64,000 nucleotides of DNA from Apiosordaria backusii (lineage: Eukaryota > Ascomycota > Sordariomycetes > Sordariales > Lasiosphaeriaceae): positions 744,001 to 808,000 of the forward strand of contig JAUKTV010000013.1 in the NCBI GenBank assembly GCA_030549205.1, given 5' to 3'. The notes beneath the pieces were generated by a model that was not told the origin of the DNA, made no database searches, and saw only the letters and a list, made by a program, of their open reading frames with translations. Position 1 is the first letter of the stretch, and every line of letters starts with the position of its first letter. A program made the position numbers and the translations under genes. Below, piece after piece: positions 37,404 through 48,134 of this stretch.

Positions 37404-38860
37404 ATGCATCAAATTATAGGTCTTTATCAGTGCCTTCTCATCGCCTTCAATTTGGTGGATGTTGCGGGCTGTTCGGAAATAAGAAATCAGTTTCAGCATA
37501 TCGCTCAAACTCCTCTCTCGACAACACCCGAATTCGAGAGCGATGACACGCCATGGGGTCTAACCACATACGCAAATGTGCCTTATGTGCCTTGTTTATC
37601 GAAGCGGCAGGGAATTGCGTATGACATCGCTGTTGTTGGTGCTCCGTTTGATACTGTGAGTAGCATCTCAGACCTCGAGGATAATCATGACATTGAGTAA
37701 CAGTCTAGGCTACTACCGGCCGCCCTGGGGCAAGATTCGGGCCTCGATCTATCAGGTCGGGCTCTTCGCGTATCAATTCAGGATGGAGTGTATACACCGG
37801 TCAGTTCTCAACTGAAAGGCAGGTCGAACATGGCGACTGACAGGGTTAAAGGGGAAAATGTCTTCGAAAGCAATGCGAGAATTGTTGATTGCGGAGATGT
37901 CCCAATGACCAGACTTGACAACACTGTCGCTCTCAAACAGCTGGAAACGGGTCACCAAATCGTCGCTGCTCGGTCCCCGGTATCGAAGGATTTGTCGCCG
38001 TTTCCTAGAATTATCAACCTAGGGGGTGATCATACCACGACACTGGCTGCCTTGAGGGCAACGTACAAGAATTGGGGCAAGCTCTCCGTGATTCACTTTG
38101 ACGCCCACATTGGTATGAATATCCACATCCCCGCTCGAGCCGTCAAGCGTGGAAGTCTAACAAAGGCTGTGAATAGACACCTGGGATCCCGAGGTTCTGG
38201 GTGGACATATCTCAGATTACGCGTATTTTCCCATTTCCTGTTCTTTATCAAGTCATCTGCTAACAATAGTCCAGGGCGGTGAACCACGGAACTTTTCTTC
38301 ACATCGCCCACGAGGAGGTAATTTTGGTCAACAACAATCACCCTTTGAATCCAACTGACAAGGAGCACAGGGACTCATCACAAACTCCAGCATCCACGCA
38401 GGTATCCGGGCGCCTCTGTCTCGTCCTGCCAAAGATTTGGACAATGATCGCCGCTGCGGTTTCGAGTTTGTCACCGCCCGAGATTTGGACCGCCTTGGGA
38501 CGGCTGGGATCATTGAGCGGCTCAAAGCTCGGGTTGGCGATGCGAAGGTGTACGTCAGCGTCGACATTGATGTGTTGGATCCTGCCTACGCTCCAGGTAA
38601 GGCACGAAGATATCGAGATTCAACCAATGCCGGATACTGATATGACTGTAGCAACTGGCACTGCTGAGCCTGGCGGCTGGACTACACGAGAGCTTTTGAC
38701 TGTTCTTGACGGACTGGCTGGACTCAAGGTTGTTGGCGCCGATGTGGTGGAGGTGGCGCCGGCTTATGATGGGCCGGGTGAGATAACGGGTTTGGCGGCT
38801 GCTGAGGTTGTGCAGTCTCTGCTGTATCTTATGGTGAAGACTCCGGTGGTTGTTGATTGA
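37404..38860 (+). CDS. Agmatinase/arginase-family ureohydrolase, likely secretory
   Basis: Manganese-binding motifs of ureohydrolases are complete after splicing: NLGGDHTTTLAAL, DAHIDTWDPEVLGG and SVDIDVLDPAYAP. The family motif GRPGARFGPRSIR is also present. Exons: 37404-37655, 37709-37799, 37844-38112, 38177-38222, 38275-38317, 38371-38596 and 38652-38860, about 378 residues. The enzyme should hydrolyse a guanidino compound (agmatine or a relative) to urea and an amine. The N-terminus (IIGLYQCLLIAFNLVDVAGC) looks like a signal peptide, as in several fungal agmatinase-like proteins. The frame is one base short around 37,800-37,858; one extra base in the GGGGAAAA run restores it. The gene starts 0.4 kb beyond the MULE. 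Confidence 0.78.
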
Positions 38861-39634
38861 AGGGGTTTTGGGGAGATCAAAGGGGTTGGGATATCTCAAT
38901 CTTAGGTGCATAAGCATCGTGCCATTACTAGGTGATTTGTTGGATACCACGATGTAGCAATGTTGCCGCATGTCAGCAAATACAAACCTAGGCGATATGC
39001 TACCTAACAAGGCATGTCCCAAGCCCCGACGGGTTGTTGGCAGGGTTAGTGTGCTTATATATTTCGAGGACGGTCAGGTTCCGAGTAAGTCCGCTTCCCT
39101 TGTACTGGTGCGGGCAATTCTAATATCGAGACGGTAGAAACCCCATCAGAGATGGTGGATCTCGCGTCAGGTAATGACATCGTTCCAGCTTCTGTCAAAG
39201 CGATGAAGGAGGTTGATCCTGGTTTTGAGCTACCGATGACAAAAGAGCCCTCCGCAAATCCGTTCCATTTCGTACGAAAGCGTAGATTTCAACCCTTACT
39301 TGCGAGGAAGGGTGTGCCATACCAATGCTAATGATGTGGGTGCATCAGTGATAGCTCTGGACCCCTAAACCCCTGAACCCCTGCGTCTTGAGCTCCTAGA
39401 TCCGAGCTCAGGAGCACACCATCTGTCGGGTTTATCACAACAGAAAGCCAAATATGAGCTTTTTTCTCTGCTTTGTCACAAGATCCATATCAATGTTGGC
39501 GTGGACTTTACAGCCATGAGAACGATGGAATGTATGGAACGCGCAGAGAGATTTCTGTTAACCCTAACCCACAACAATGATATCACCTTGACAGCTTTGA
39601 TGAGTCGCGTCAAATCCAATGCTGCGTCGTTGCA
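38861..39634. other. Intergenic, nothing recognised
   Basis: No gene seen. It contains a short irregular ACCCCTAAACCCCTGAACCCC tract near 39,361. Confidence 0.5.
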
Positions 39635-42600
39635 ATGACACCACCAAAGAAGAAGCTCTGCGCCGCACCACCAACGCCGGCAAGAGCCTCACTGGGAGCA
39701 ACCAAGAAGAGTACATCTTCGCCGATTGTAATCCTCAGCGATGACGACTCGGACAGCGACGAACGCGGCGGAAAGGGACGCGTCTCGTTCCTCGAGCAGC
39801 TCCGCCAGGATGCTTTCCACGACCTAAAAGTTGGACTATGCGCAGAACTCGACGAAATTCGTGAACCAACCGACGGCACGGTATATCTCTGCCGTACGCT
39901 GAAACAATGGCTTGATCCAAACAAAGCCTACCGACCAGTCAACCACCTTTATTATCGGCTCGACAACACCTACCTCGAGAGCGACGTTCCCCATCAGCTG
40001 AAAACCCGGGATAAGGTTGTCGTCGATGCCCTGACCAAGCTGGTGAAGGAGATACCATTGGAGGTCTTCTTTGCTGTTCTTGACAGGGAAGATACCCCGC
40101 GCGATAACTCGCCTCCAAGCTACCTTGTCCGTCGTCTCATTGAGAATGGAAAGGAGCTCCTCGTCGATATTCCCGTTGACGATCGAAGTTGGCTTCAATC
40201 CGACTTCCCTCTCCTGAGGAGGTTGGACTCGGTTTTCGAAACTGTGATTGTGCTCGTCCCGAGAGACAGTGTTGCTGATTTCTTGATGGAGGTGGCTGAA
40301 GGACCTGCCATGTTGACGAGTCGGTACCGCCTTGAGCATAAAACGGTGCAAAAGATTGACAGTTGGTATATTGATACGGTCGAGTTGCCAGATGGATCTT
40401 GGAGCTTGCGAGTTCGGAACCTGCCAGTTTTCCGGGCTATTTGCGCTAGGGTCTGGGGCTTAGACGAGATCAAAGGGCTTGCTGTGCTTCCGCACTCTCT
40501 TGTGGACCGGATACTGAAGGCGATTCTTCAGGCAAAGGATTTTGAGTTCTTCGAAAAGACTGCATCCAGGACTTGGGGCAGAGTGCCCTCGAATTTCTTC
40601 TATTGGGTCGCAGGGATGGTCAAGACCGGTCGGCTGGCTATGAAGGATGTTGAGAAAGGAGTTATGGCTGCCATTTTGACCTACCCTGATGCGTATCGCC
40701 GGTGACAGGCTACGGCTGCCTTCGTCGAATTGTCTGACGAAGATTCAAGATCACTGCTGGAGAAACTGGCAGTCAAAGCGCTGGAGGCGCTGGATGAGCA
40801 TGCTCCAGGGACTTGGGACGGAGAAGGCTTGGTTTCGGTTGTTGGCGTGGTTTTTGGGCCGGATGCCATTTGCAGCAAACTTGGGCTGTCGTGGAGAAAC
40901 ATATCAAGCAGACATCATTTGTCCTTGGAGTTTTACAGGGTCTTCGTCAGCTTCGCGAGCATCTTCCCGATCGCTCCGACATCCACACAGTGTTTTATGC
41001 GCGCCTCGCCAAACAGGTCGTCGACGCACTTGACACTTCGAAGCTCTTTTACAGTCCGCTGGAGCCCGAGGAAGAGATCAGCAGCAACCTCGTTGACTTT
41101 TCACGACCAAAGCCTGTTTCATCTGGAGCCATAGACGCTGATCGGCTTTCCGAATTTGTATTGGGACTCATCGAAGACAAGTCCCATGACAAGCTTCTGA
41201 GGACATTTGCTTTCAAAGTTGTGGCTGGTGCCGGCGCCATCAAGGCCAGCCAATTTGCGTTGCTGTGGCTGCCCTTCCTCCGGAAATTCAGTCTAAAGTA
41301 CACCGCATTTCTCAGGCCTTGATTCCAACACATGTTTGCTGCTGTTTTGGAGGCCCATTTCTTCCGATGTGTTGGGTCAATACCAACTGATTCGTGGGTT
41401 TGGAGGCCCAACTTTCCAGGCGTCATCTGCCGATGCCGGCTATGTGGGACAGTGAAGCTCTTTTTCGAGCGCTCAACGAAAGCAATACGCATCAGCTTTC
41501 CCCTTGATCCATGGGAGGTAAATCACGTCAATGCATATTACATGACCTCAAGTCACATGACCCATTGTCAGTTCTCGTGGGAGAACGGCAGCCTCGTTGC
41601 CATCAAGGTCCTGACTCCCAGCGACGAGGCCAGAAACGCATGGCTAGAGAAGAAGGCCAAGGCGAAAGAGACATTGAAGGCACTAAACACACCACATATC
41701 AGGGCCATTTTGGGAGTGGATGCTGCTGAACTGCTGGATTGGGAGCAACCGCCCTGCCCGGAGAACAGCACGCCCATCCCAGCTGAGGATTTAATGACCG
41801 GATTGCCCGCTGATCAGATTGATTTTTTTCTAAGGCGTACCCCGGCTCGGCCACTGGGTCACGTAATGCCCCCGGCGCCGTTACCCGTACCGCAACTCCC
41901 ACCAATACTCGTTCCACAACCACCACCAACACTACGAGCAATATTGCCAGCACCAGTACGAACATCAGTCCCAACATTAACGCCAACACCAGCCTCACTC
42001 CATCCGACACCTCCAGGCGTGTATCCTGTACCAACACCAGAACCGGGATCTTACGAGCCAGCGCCTCCAGTACCAATGCATCCTGTGATGCATGGGCCTC
42101 ACCCAACAGCTATGCCGCAGTATCATGTTCAATCCCAACCTCCCGTTTATCCAACCTACGATAGCCCCTACGCAGTTAACAATCACATCCCACCGCCTCA
42201 GCAAACCACTAGTCTTGATGAATCAAGACAAATACTAGGTGTGAAGGTCCAGTATGACGAGCATGGCAGAATGTTGGCTGTGACTCATGACACTCCTATC
42301 AACAAGCCTGTCACGATGAGCCAGAGAGACCTGAGAGGCTATGACTACTTTTCCGAACTTATGAAGCCGTGCATTGCCGGGAGCGAGGACACTGTTTGGC
42401 AAACCTGGATCAAAGCTAGTGAAGCAACTCGGCGGGTTTGGGTTGATGCTGCGGCCCAGAGAGCAAATCTTCGACTTGGGAAGAAAAAAAAACAATGTGA
42501 AGGGCGTGGATGTTTCGCTTGCCGCGCTCGCGGCGAAAGAGCCAGTGATGATTGAGAAAGCACTCATCGAGAGGCAAGAATGGATAGACGGAGAGGAAAC

Positions 42601-43231
42601 GTCCAGAGCGCAGAGGATAATGGAGAGGATCGCAGCATCACGTAAGGCGAGGGAAGCACGCGTGGTGGCGGGAGAAGAACAGATGGCAAGAGAAGCAAAT
42701 ATGCCGAGACAAATACAAATGTCAAAGTTTGCGCTTAGCGCCAGAAAGCCAACAGCAAGCCCCCAACAGGGACTCAACGTCAAAATGGTCACCGCGGCTG
42801 AGCAACAGGCGAGAGCAAGAGCTAGAGCCAGCGACTTGATCAATCAGAAGTTCAAGAGGCTAAAGGCAGACGCAGATCAGAGGGTACAAAAGGCTAGAGA
42901 AGCCTTACGAGCCAAAGAAGTATCTGGCATGAAGACTACACCCAAACCAACACGTATATTGCCTCCCCCACCGGCCCTCGGCGGCAGACAAGGCACTCCC
43001 ATCGCTTCAACCCCGACATCTCGATCTTCCACTGCAAATCAGCCTCCTACTCCGGCTTCCTCGCGAGTGTTAGCGCCAATGTCGGCAAGCCGACTCAATA
43101 CACCCCGCACCAAACTCCCTCCTATCAAAAGCGTAAAGATAGAGCCTGGAAGTCGACCAGCAGCATCGACGCCTCGAGGTGTCAAGAGGAAGGTGGCCGA
43201 GGTTATTGACTTGACGTTGGATGAAGATTAG
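39635..43231 (+). CDS. Large protein with N- and C-terminal SUMO-interacting-type motifs
   Basis: Model: 39635-40701, 40750-40831 and 40876-43231, some 1,167 residues. Near the N-terminus PIVILSDDDSDSD and at the extreme C-terminus VAEVIDLTLDED have the hydrophobic core plus acidic tract of SUMO-interacting motifs. Between them lie a helical region, a Cys-containing segment (FPGVICRCRLCGTVKLFF) followed by a MTHCQFSWENGSLVAIKV strand region resembling the C-terminal part of large fungal oxygenase-like proteins, a long Pro-rich linker, and a Lys/Ala-rich helical tail. Introns 1 and 2 remove a TGA at 40,703 and a frame change. An in-frame TGA at 41,320 has no good intron solution. The A9 run at 42,485-42,493 has one base too many. 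Possible role: SUMO-dependent nuclear scaffold (inference). Confidence 0.6.
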
Positions 43232-44110
43232 CACCTTTGGACTTCGACCAGACTTTTGGGCATCAGTTGGCAGAATCCTTGTACGAGTAGGGATTGGAGG
43301 GTTGACAGGTGGTCTGATTGCATATTCTTTGGACGGTCTTGGCGGTTTGGAGAGATACCCTTTGCATATTCTTTTGGTCATGGCTTCTTTTTGCGTACAA
43401 TAAACGGTATCTTTTGCCGGATGTTACGTTTTGTTTTGTTTGCTCGTTGGATGGTGGACTTCGGTGGCCACGGGTTCGGCCGCTCAGAGCTGGGGTTACA
43501 AGCAGTCTGCCTGGTCGGGGCTCCCAGCCGACAAGTGGTTGGGATTCTGATATGCCTGACCAAACTCTTCTCTCTAAATTCCAGGTTGAAGACCTTGTTT
43601 ACACAACATCTCGATCCGCGACACCCCTCTCTCGATCACAATATGTTATCAGCATTTTGATCAAGCGATGCAGCGGCTCGATGCAGTGATGTAAGCCACC
43701 TCGTCTCGGGATGGTGGGTCAGGCGGCGCGTGCCGGCGCGTCGTCAGCCAAACGGGAGGCGGCTCTTGAACCAATATGCGCCAAGAACCATACCCGTGGT
43801 AACACCTTGGCGCACATGGACCCTCACCTGGGGCCTGTCACCTGCGCCATGTCTGCTGCCAACAGCGCGCGCAGCTTCTTTAAATGTCGAGCTCAGCCCA
43901 ACGGAGTTTGCTCTGCATTTAAAGCATTTATCCTTCAGCGTTGTTCATCAGTCAAATAACGCAGGTTAGACTGATCATTTCTCGTCGAAATCCTTGGTTC
44001 AAACCTTCTGCTTCTTGTTCAGTTAGCAATCACCCCCACCGATCCACACCCCGCGAGTTCAGGTCCCGCTGCTCCAAACCTTCTCGGCTTCGAGGCTGGA
44101 CAGGCCAACC
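43232..44110. other. Intergenic and leader of the DUF6601-like gene
   Basis: No gene seen. The last 150 bases are C/T-rich leader sequence ending GGCCAACCATGGC. Confidence 0.5.
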
Positions 44111-45373
44111 ATGGCTGCGATACCGACACAGACACAACTGCAAACGCAAGCGAAACCACGACCATCATTACCATCCGTATCTTTCTCGACCCCTCCACCT
44201 GATTCCCAAGAAGTCACCACTGTGACTAGCCCAACGGCGGTTGAGGCGAACAAAAACTACCCCCCACATCCAAATGGAGGCGCACATACCTTTTTCGCCT
44301 TTGAAGGGTTGGCAACAGAATTCAATAAACAACTTGAATATGTGCGGGCTGAGAATGGGGAGAAAACAAACCCGAACCAGCCAGCCCCATGGTTCCTAAA
44401 GTCAACGGATCCGAAAAAAGCTTACCTGCCTGGCCAGCCGCGCATCCGGCTTGATGAGCGCCCCCGGCATGTCGATGGCCCAGAAGGCAAGCTTGATGGT
44501 TATTTACGTCGGTGGCATCTCACCCAGAAGCTCGATGAGCTCCTTCCCTTGATGCGCTACGTATTCGTGCAAACGCCCGCCTACGACCACATCAATGCAC
44601 TTCATCATCACGCCGCCCATACCCGGAAGATCGTGGTCGACGAAGAACCAGGCCTTCATTTGGTGTGGTATTACGAGACAATATTCATGAAGCCGATACC
44701 CCCGTACTTCTTCTCTAGGGCTTTCTGGTTATATATTGAACATGCCGATCCCGAAGTCTACATGGCTTCCCTGGGCTTCATGCGCAGCTACTATCACATC
44801 ATCCGCTTCGAACTCGATTTCCACGAGGCCTGCGAAAAGCTGCTTATACCCAAGAAGGACAATGGCGAGTTTCCAACTTATGAGGAGTGGTGCGAGTTCA
44901 TCGAGCCTTTCTCGCTGGTGGGCGACAAAAACGTCAGCCGACGTTACCACTACGGCGAGCTCCGCCTAACCCGCATCAACCGAGCTGCCATGTTCTTCAG
45001 GTTCAACCTTGCCTACTTCCATCTCTTGCCGCAGTGGGGATCGTTTCTGTCACACATACTGGCGCCCTTGATCACAGCATTTGCGGTCTGCTCCGTCATT
45101 CTCAACTCGATGCAGGTGACACTCGCCACAATTGAGGTGGCGAATGAAACGGGGCACAGCATACCTGACCCCGCGGGATGGCAGCGGTTCATGAACGTCT
45201 CGTTGTACTTCCCTGTCATTGTTATACTGTCGATAGCCCTTGTGATTGGTGTTACCCTGATTAGCATTTTCTTGATGGGGCTGAAGGATCTGCTTAGGGG
45301 TAATAAAGTTCGACAGAAGAAAAAGGATGGACATGCTAGAGTAGGGAAAGGGAGCCATGGGATGATTTGGTAG
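44111..45373 (+). CDS. DUF6601-like membrane protein
   Basis: Single exon, 420 residues. A Pro/Thr/Gln-rich N-terminus precedes a conserved-looking soluble region: LHHHAAHTRKIVVDEEPGLH, then LVWYYETIFMKPIPPYF, and later FSLVGDKNVSRRYHYGELRL and RINRAAMFFRFNLAYFHL. Two hydrophobic helices follow (about residues 315-340, LAPLITAFAVCSVILN, and 365-395, PVIVILSIALVIGVTLISIF), then a basic cytosolic tail (RGNKVRQKKKDGHARVGKG). The pattern HLVWYYE..F.KP.P.YF is what I know from the fungal DUF6601 family, whose function is unknown. Membrane anchoring by the C-terminal hairpin is predicted from sequence. Confidence 0.75.
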   Translation: MAAIPTQTQLQTQAKPRPSLPSVSFSTPPPDSQEVTTVTSPTAVEANKNYPPHPNGGAHTFFAFEGLATEFNKQLEYVRAENGEKTNPNQPAPWFLKSTDPKKAYLPGQPRIRLDERPRHVDGPEGKLDGYLRRWHLTQKLDELLPLMRYVFVQTPAYDHINALHHHAAHTRKIVVDEEPGLHLVWYYETIFMKPIPPYFFSRAFWLYIEHADPEVYMASLGFMRSYYHIIRFELDFHEACEKLLIPKKDNGEFPTYEEWCEFIEPFSLVGDKNVSRRYHYGELRLTRINRAAMFFRFNLAYFHLLPQWGSFLSHILAPLITAFAVCSVILNSMQVTLATIEVANETGHSIPDPAGWQRFMNVSLYFPVIVILSIALVIGVTLISIFLMGLKDLLRGNKVRQKKKDGHARVGKGSHGMIW

Positions 45374-46734
45374 CTTTTGGGAGTTGGAGGTTCGGGCTTG
45401 TTGCGTCTTGGTTTTGGATTCGTCGATTTTGGATATTCTGGATGAACGTGTTGGCAATGGCGGTTTTGGATACCCATTTGTACTAATTGATCTTCTTGTC
45501 CATCTTATCCCTACTTCCTGAGATGTTTGCCTGTGCTTATTGGTAAGACCTGGACGAAGGGAGCGAATACTGCCCATCTCACGATGAGGACGCCTCACTT
45601 TCTGGACCGTTTGCCAATTCACAAGATGTCGTCAGAGCGGGGGCTGTTGCGACTCTCCCTTTTCCGTTTCACAGTATCCCAGGTGCTCAGAAGCACAAGG
45701 TAATACGACTTGATGAGGTACCCTGAGAAAACACACCAGAAGCACACCGTACCTGCACCTGCTCTTCCAGTCCGAGGTCTCGGGTGTACCACTGGCCTTC
45801 CGAGGGAACCCGCCATCCTGCTCCCAAAGCCCGGGAATTGAGAGAAGTTAAAATAAGCTTGCATATGGTGATTAGTTAGCTCATGCCATCTGGTAATGAT
45901 GAGTGCGGCTTGGGATACTTTCTCCCGGACGGAGACACATTTCATTCTCAACCTATCGTTTTATCCACAGGTACGTCAGACATCCACAGATGTTGAACAA
46001 TGGAAACAGTCCAGAAGAACCTTCAACTCGGCCCAAAAGGATCCTTCACCACGATCATTTTGTTTCATGATGCTACCACTGACTGATGTACAGCATCAGT
46101 GACGTAGCGAGCACCTCCTCATTCGATGTCGCACCAGGGGTCCATTTGTGCCCACCAGAATGCAAGAGGACCCTGGGGTCATGGACCTGCAACAGTTATT
46201 CGCGGTCGATTCACGGAATTTGGTCTGCCGTTGAGCTGTTGCTTGACCCCGTTGTCTCAGTCTCTCGCCCAACATACCGGTCCTAAGGTTATTGCTGGTC
46301 CTACTTGTCCCTACGGGTCCTATGCCGTCCTTCCCTCGCCGGCTCTACCGGCGTAACATCGCCCCTCGGGTTTGGGAGATCTTCACGGGTCCGCTCCCAA
46401 GCTCCTCGTATCGATGCCCCCCCCGTCGCTAAGGGCTTCTGATGTCACGGTCAACATGCAACGCCTCACGCGTGTATGGCCGAAATGGCCGTTGGTGACA
46501 GTGAATACTGGAGCAGTGGGCAGTTTGTGAAATGGCTGGAGGAGCTCGCCATTCCCGTCTCAAACCCCGCAAAACACCAGATCGAGATGATTCACCCGAG
46601 ACCTTGGGCCGAGCTAGCGGCTCGTGGAGGCGACATGAATCAAGACATAAAGGTGACGTTCTTCCTTCGCTTTCTTTTCTGGCACTGATATCAGCAACAT
46701 CACGAGAACAAGACCATTCAGAAACTTGATCAAA
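45374..46734. other. Intergenic, nothing recognised
   Basis: About 1.4 kb with no supportable gene. The final stretch (46,650-46,734) is the likely leader of the secreted-protein gene. Confidence 0.45.
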
Positions 46735-47384
46735 ATGTACAACCCTCTCTTGGCCCTCGGCCTGGCAACCCTGGCCGCAGCCACCACCCCAACCACTCTC
46801 AACACAGGCTTCATCCTCGTCGCCCACGTCACCAACCCCGACCAAGACTTCACCCCCTCCGTCAACAACGCCGTCGTCAACAGCAACCACGCCGGCCCCG
46901 GCTTCCGCGTTGCCACCGTCTCCTCCTCCCTCACTGACGGGCACATTTTCTACGAGAACGGCACCCTAGGCCAAGCCGCCGACGGGGAAACAACCATCAT
47001 CTTTGATGCTGCCACCCCCCCCCAACCCCGTTCGGGATTCTCGTGCAGGACCCCTCTGCGCCGATTGACAACATCGCCATCAACGCCGGCCCGGGGAGTT
47101 TCAATACTTTGGTGACAGACCCGGAGCCGAGGCCGGTGTTGGTGAATGGACTGGGTGAGGGGACGTACCTGGTTTGCAATGCGACAGTGCCGTATTATCA
47201 GCGGAACTTTTTGACGCTGCAGTATGCGTATGAGAGCCAGACGGTCCCGGACAGTTGTGTGCGGATTGAGTTGGTGCCGCAGTGTGCAGAGTTGAATGAG
47301 CTGCCGCCGGGGAGCCATTCGAGTCATGAGCATGCGTTGAATGTTAGGTGCTATAGTGATGCTAGTGTTGTTGATTGGAGCTGA
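46735..47384 (+). CDS. Small secreted protein (DUF7907-like)
   Basis: A signal peptide (MYNPLLALGLATLAAA) is followed by a beta-rich mature domain: GFILVAHVTNPDQDF, NAGPGSFNTLV, TYLVCNATVPYYQR, VPDSCVRIELVPQCAEL. The CN...Y and PDSC..(I/V)(D/E)L(I/V)P pattern resembles small secreted fungal DUF7907 proteins of unknown function; that assignment is tentative. The frame breaks at the C9 run 47,015-47,023. One more C joins DAATPP to PTPFGILVQDPSAPID and gives 216 residues ending in VVDWS. Conservation on both sides of the run argues for a sequencing slip. Confidence 0.65.
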
Positions 47385-48134
47385 GGGATGTCGTGGGGTT
47401 GATGGTGGGGTGCAAAAGTCAGGCAAGGGGTTTCTGGGGAATTACAAGTTGGTCATTCGGAAAGGCATAGTGAGAGCATGGAGTTGTAAGGGAAAACTGG
47501 AATGGAAAAGATAAAATGGTATGACCAGTATTAAAATAATGTGTTCATCCTTTCTTTCCATCAGAACAAGCTCAAATTTGGCATCAAGTTCATGGCTCTC
47601 ATCAGATGAACCTCTCCCCCATCTCCAGTTCCTGGCAGCGGCTACGGCGCAACGCAGGCGCCGCAAGGGCCAAGCGAATGCGACAGGGGCCTCCCCAGTG
47701 GCATTCACAACTGCCGAACAGCGCATCCACTCCGACTTCAACCACATCCGCGTCCTCGCTCCCGCACCACGCTGATGTAAACACAGCACATAAAGTCTCC
47801 AACATCACCACCACCTCGGATGATCCTACTGACCTGATCAGGAAGCTGCACGATCCAAGTCGGTAAGTCGCGTGTTACCTTCCCTGTTTGCGCCGCTTAT
47901 CCATCCCAACAGCGCGTGCTTTCCGGGGGTATTATTCCCGGATCTTGTATGTTCAAGGCCGACGAGTCCGGACGGCCATACCACGGACGAAGAAAGGCGG
48001 GAGAATTTGGGAAGGGACGTACATGTTGATCTTTTGAGGTGGAGAAGATAGGGTTTATAAGTGGCGAAGTAAAGCCTGCTGGGTTGTGACAGGTGAGTAC
48101 ACTTTTCCTTCAGTTGTTGAATGCACTGCACAAG
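47385..48134. other. Intergenic, nothing recognised
   Basis: No gene seen. Upstream of the S28 gene there is a CGACGAGTCCGGACGG word near 47,960 and a TATAAG near 48,056 that may belong to its promoter. Confidence 0.45.

Noticed and set aside
40692..40760. In-frame TGA at 40,703 as a nonsense mutation
   Set aside because: A 48 bp intron (40,702-40,749) with GTGACA donor, CTGAC branch and AAG acceptor removes it and keeps the frame.
41699..42106. Minus-strand frame rich in Leu/Val opposite the Pro-rich linker
   Set aside because: It is the antisense shadow of the CCA/ACC-rich Pro linker of the SIM protein.
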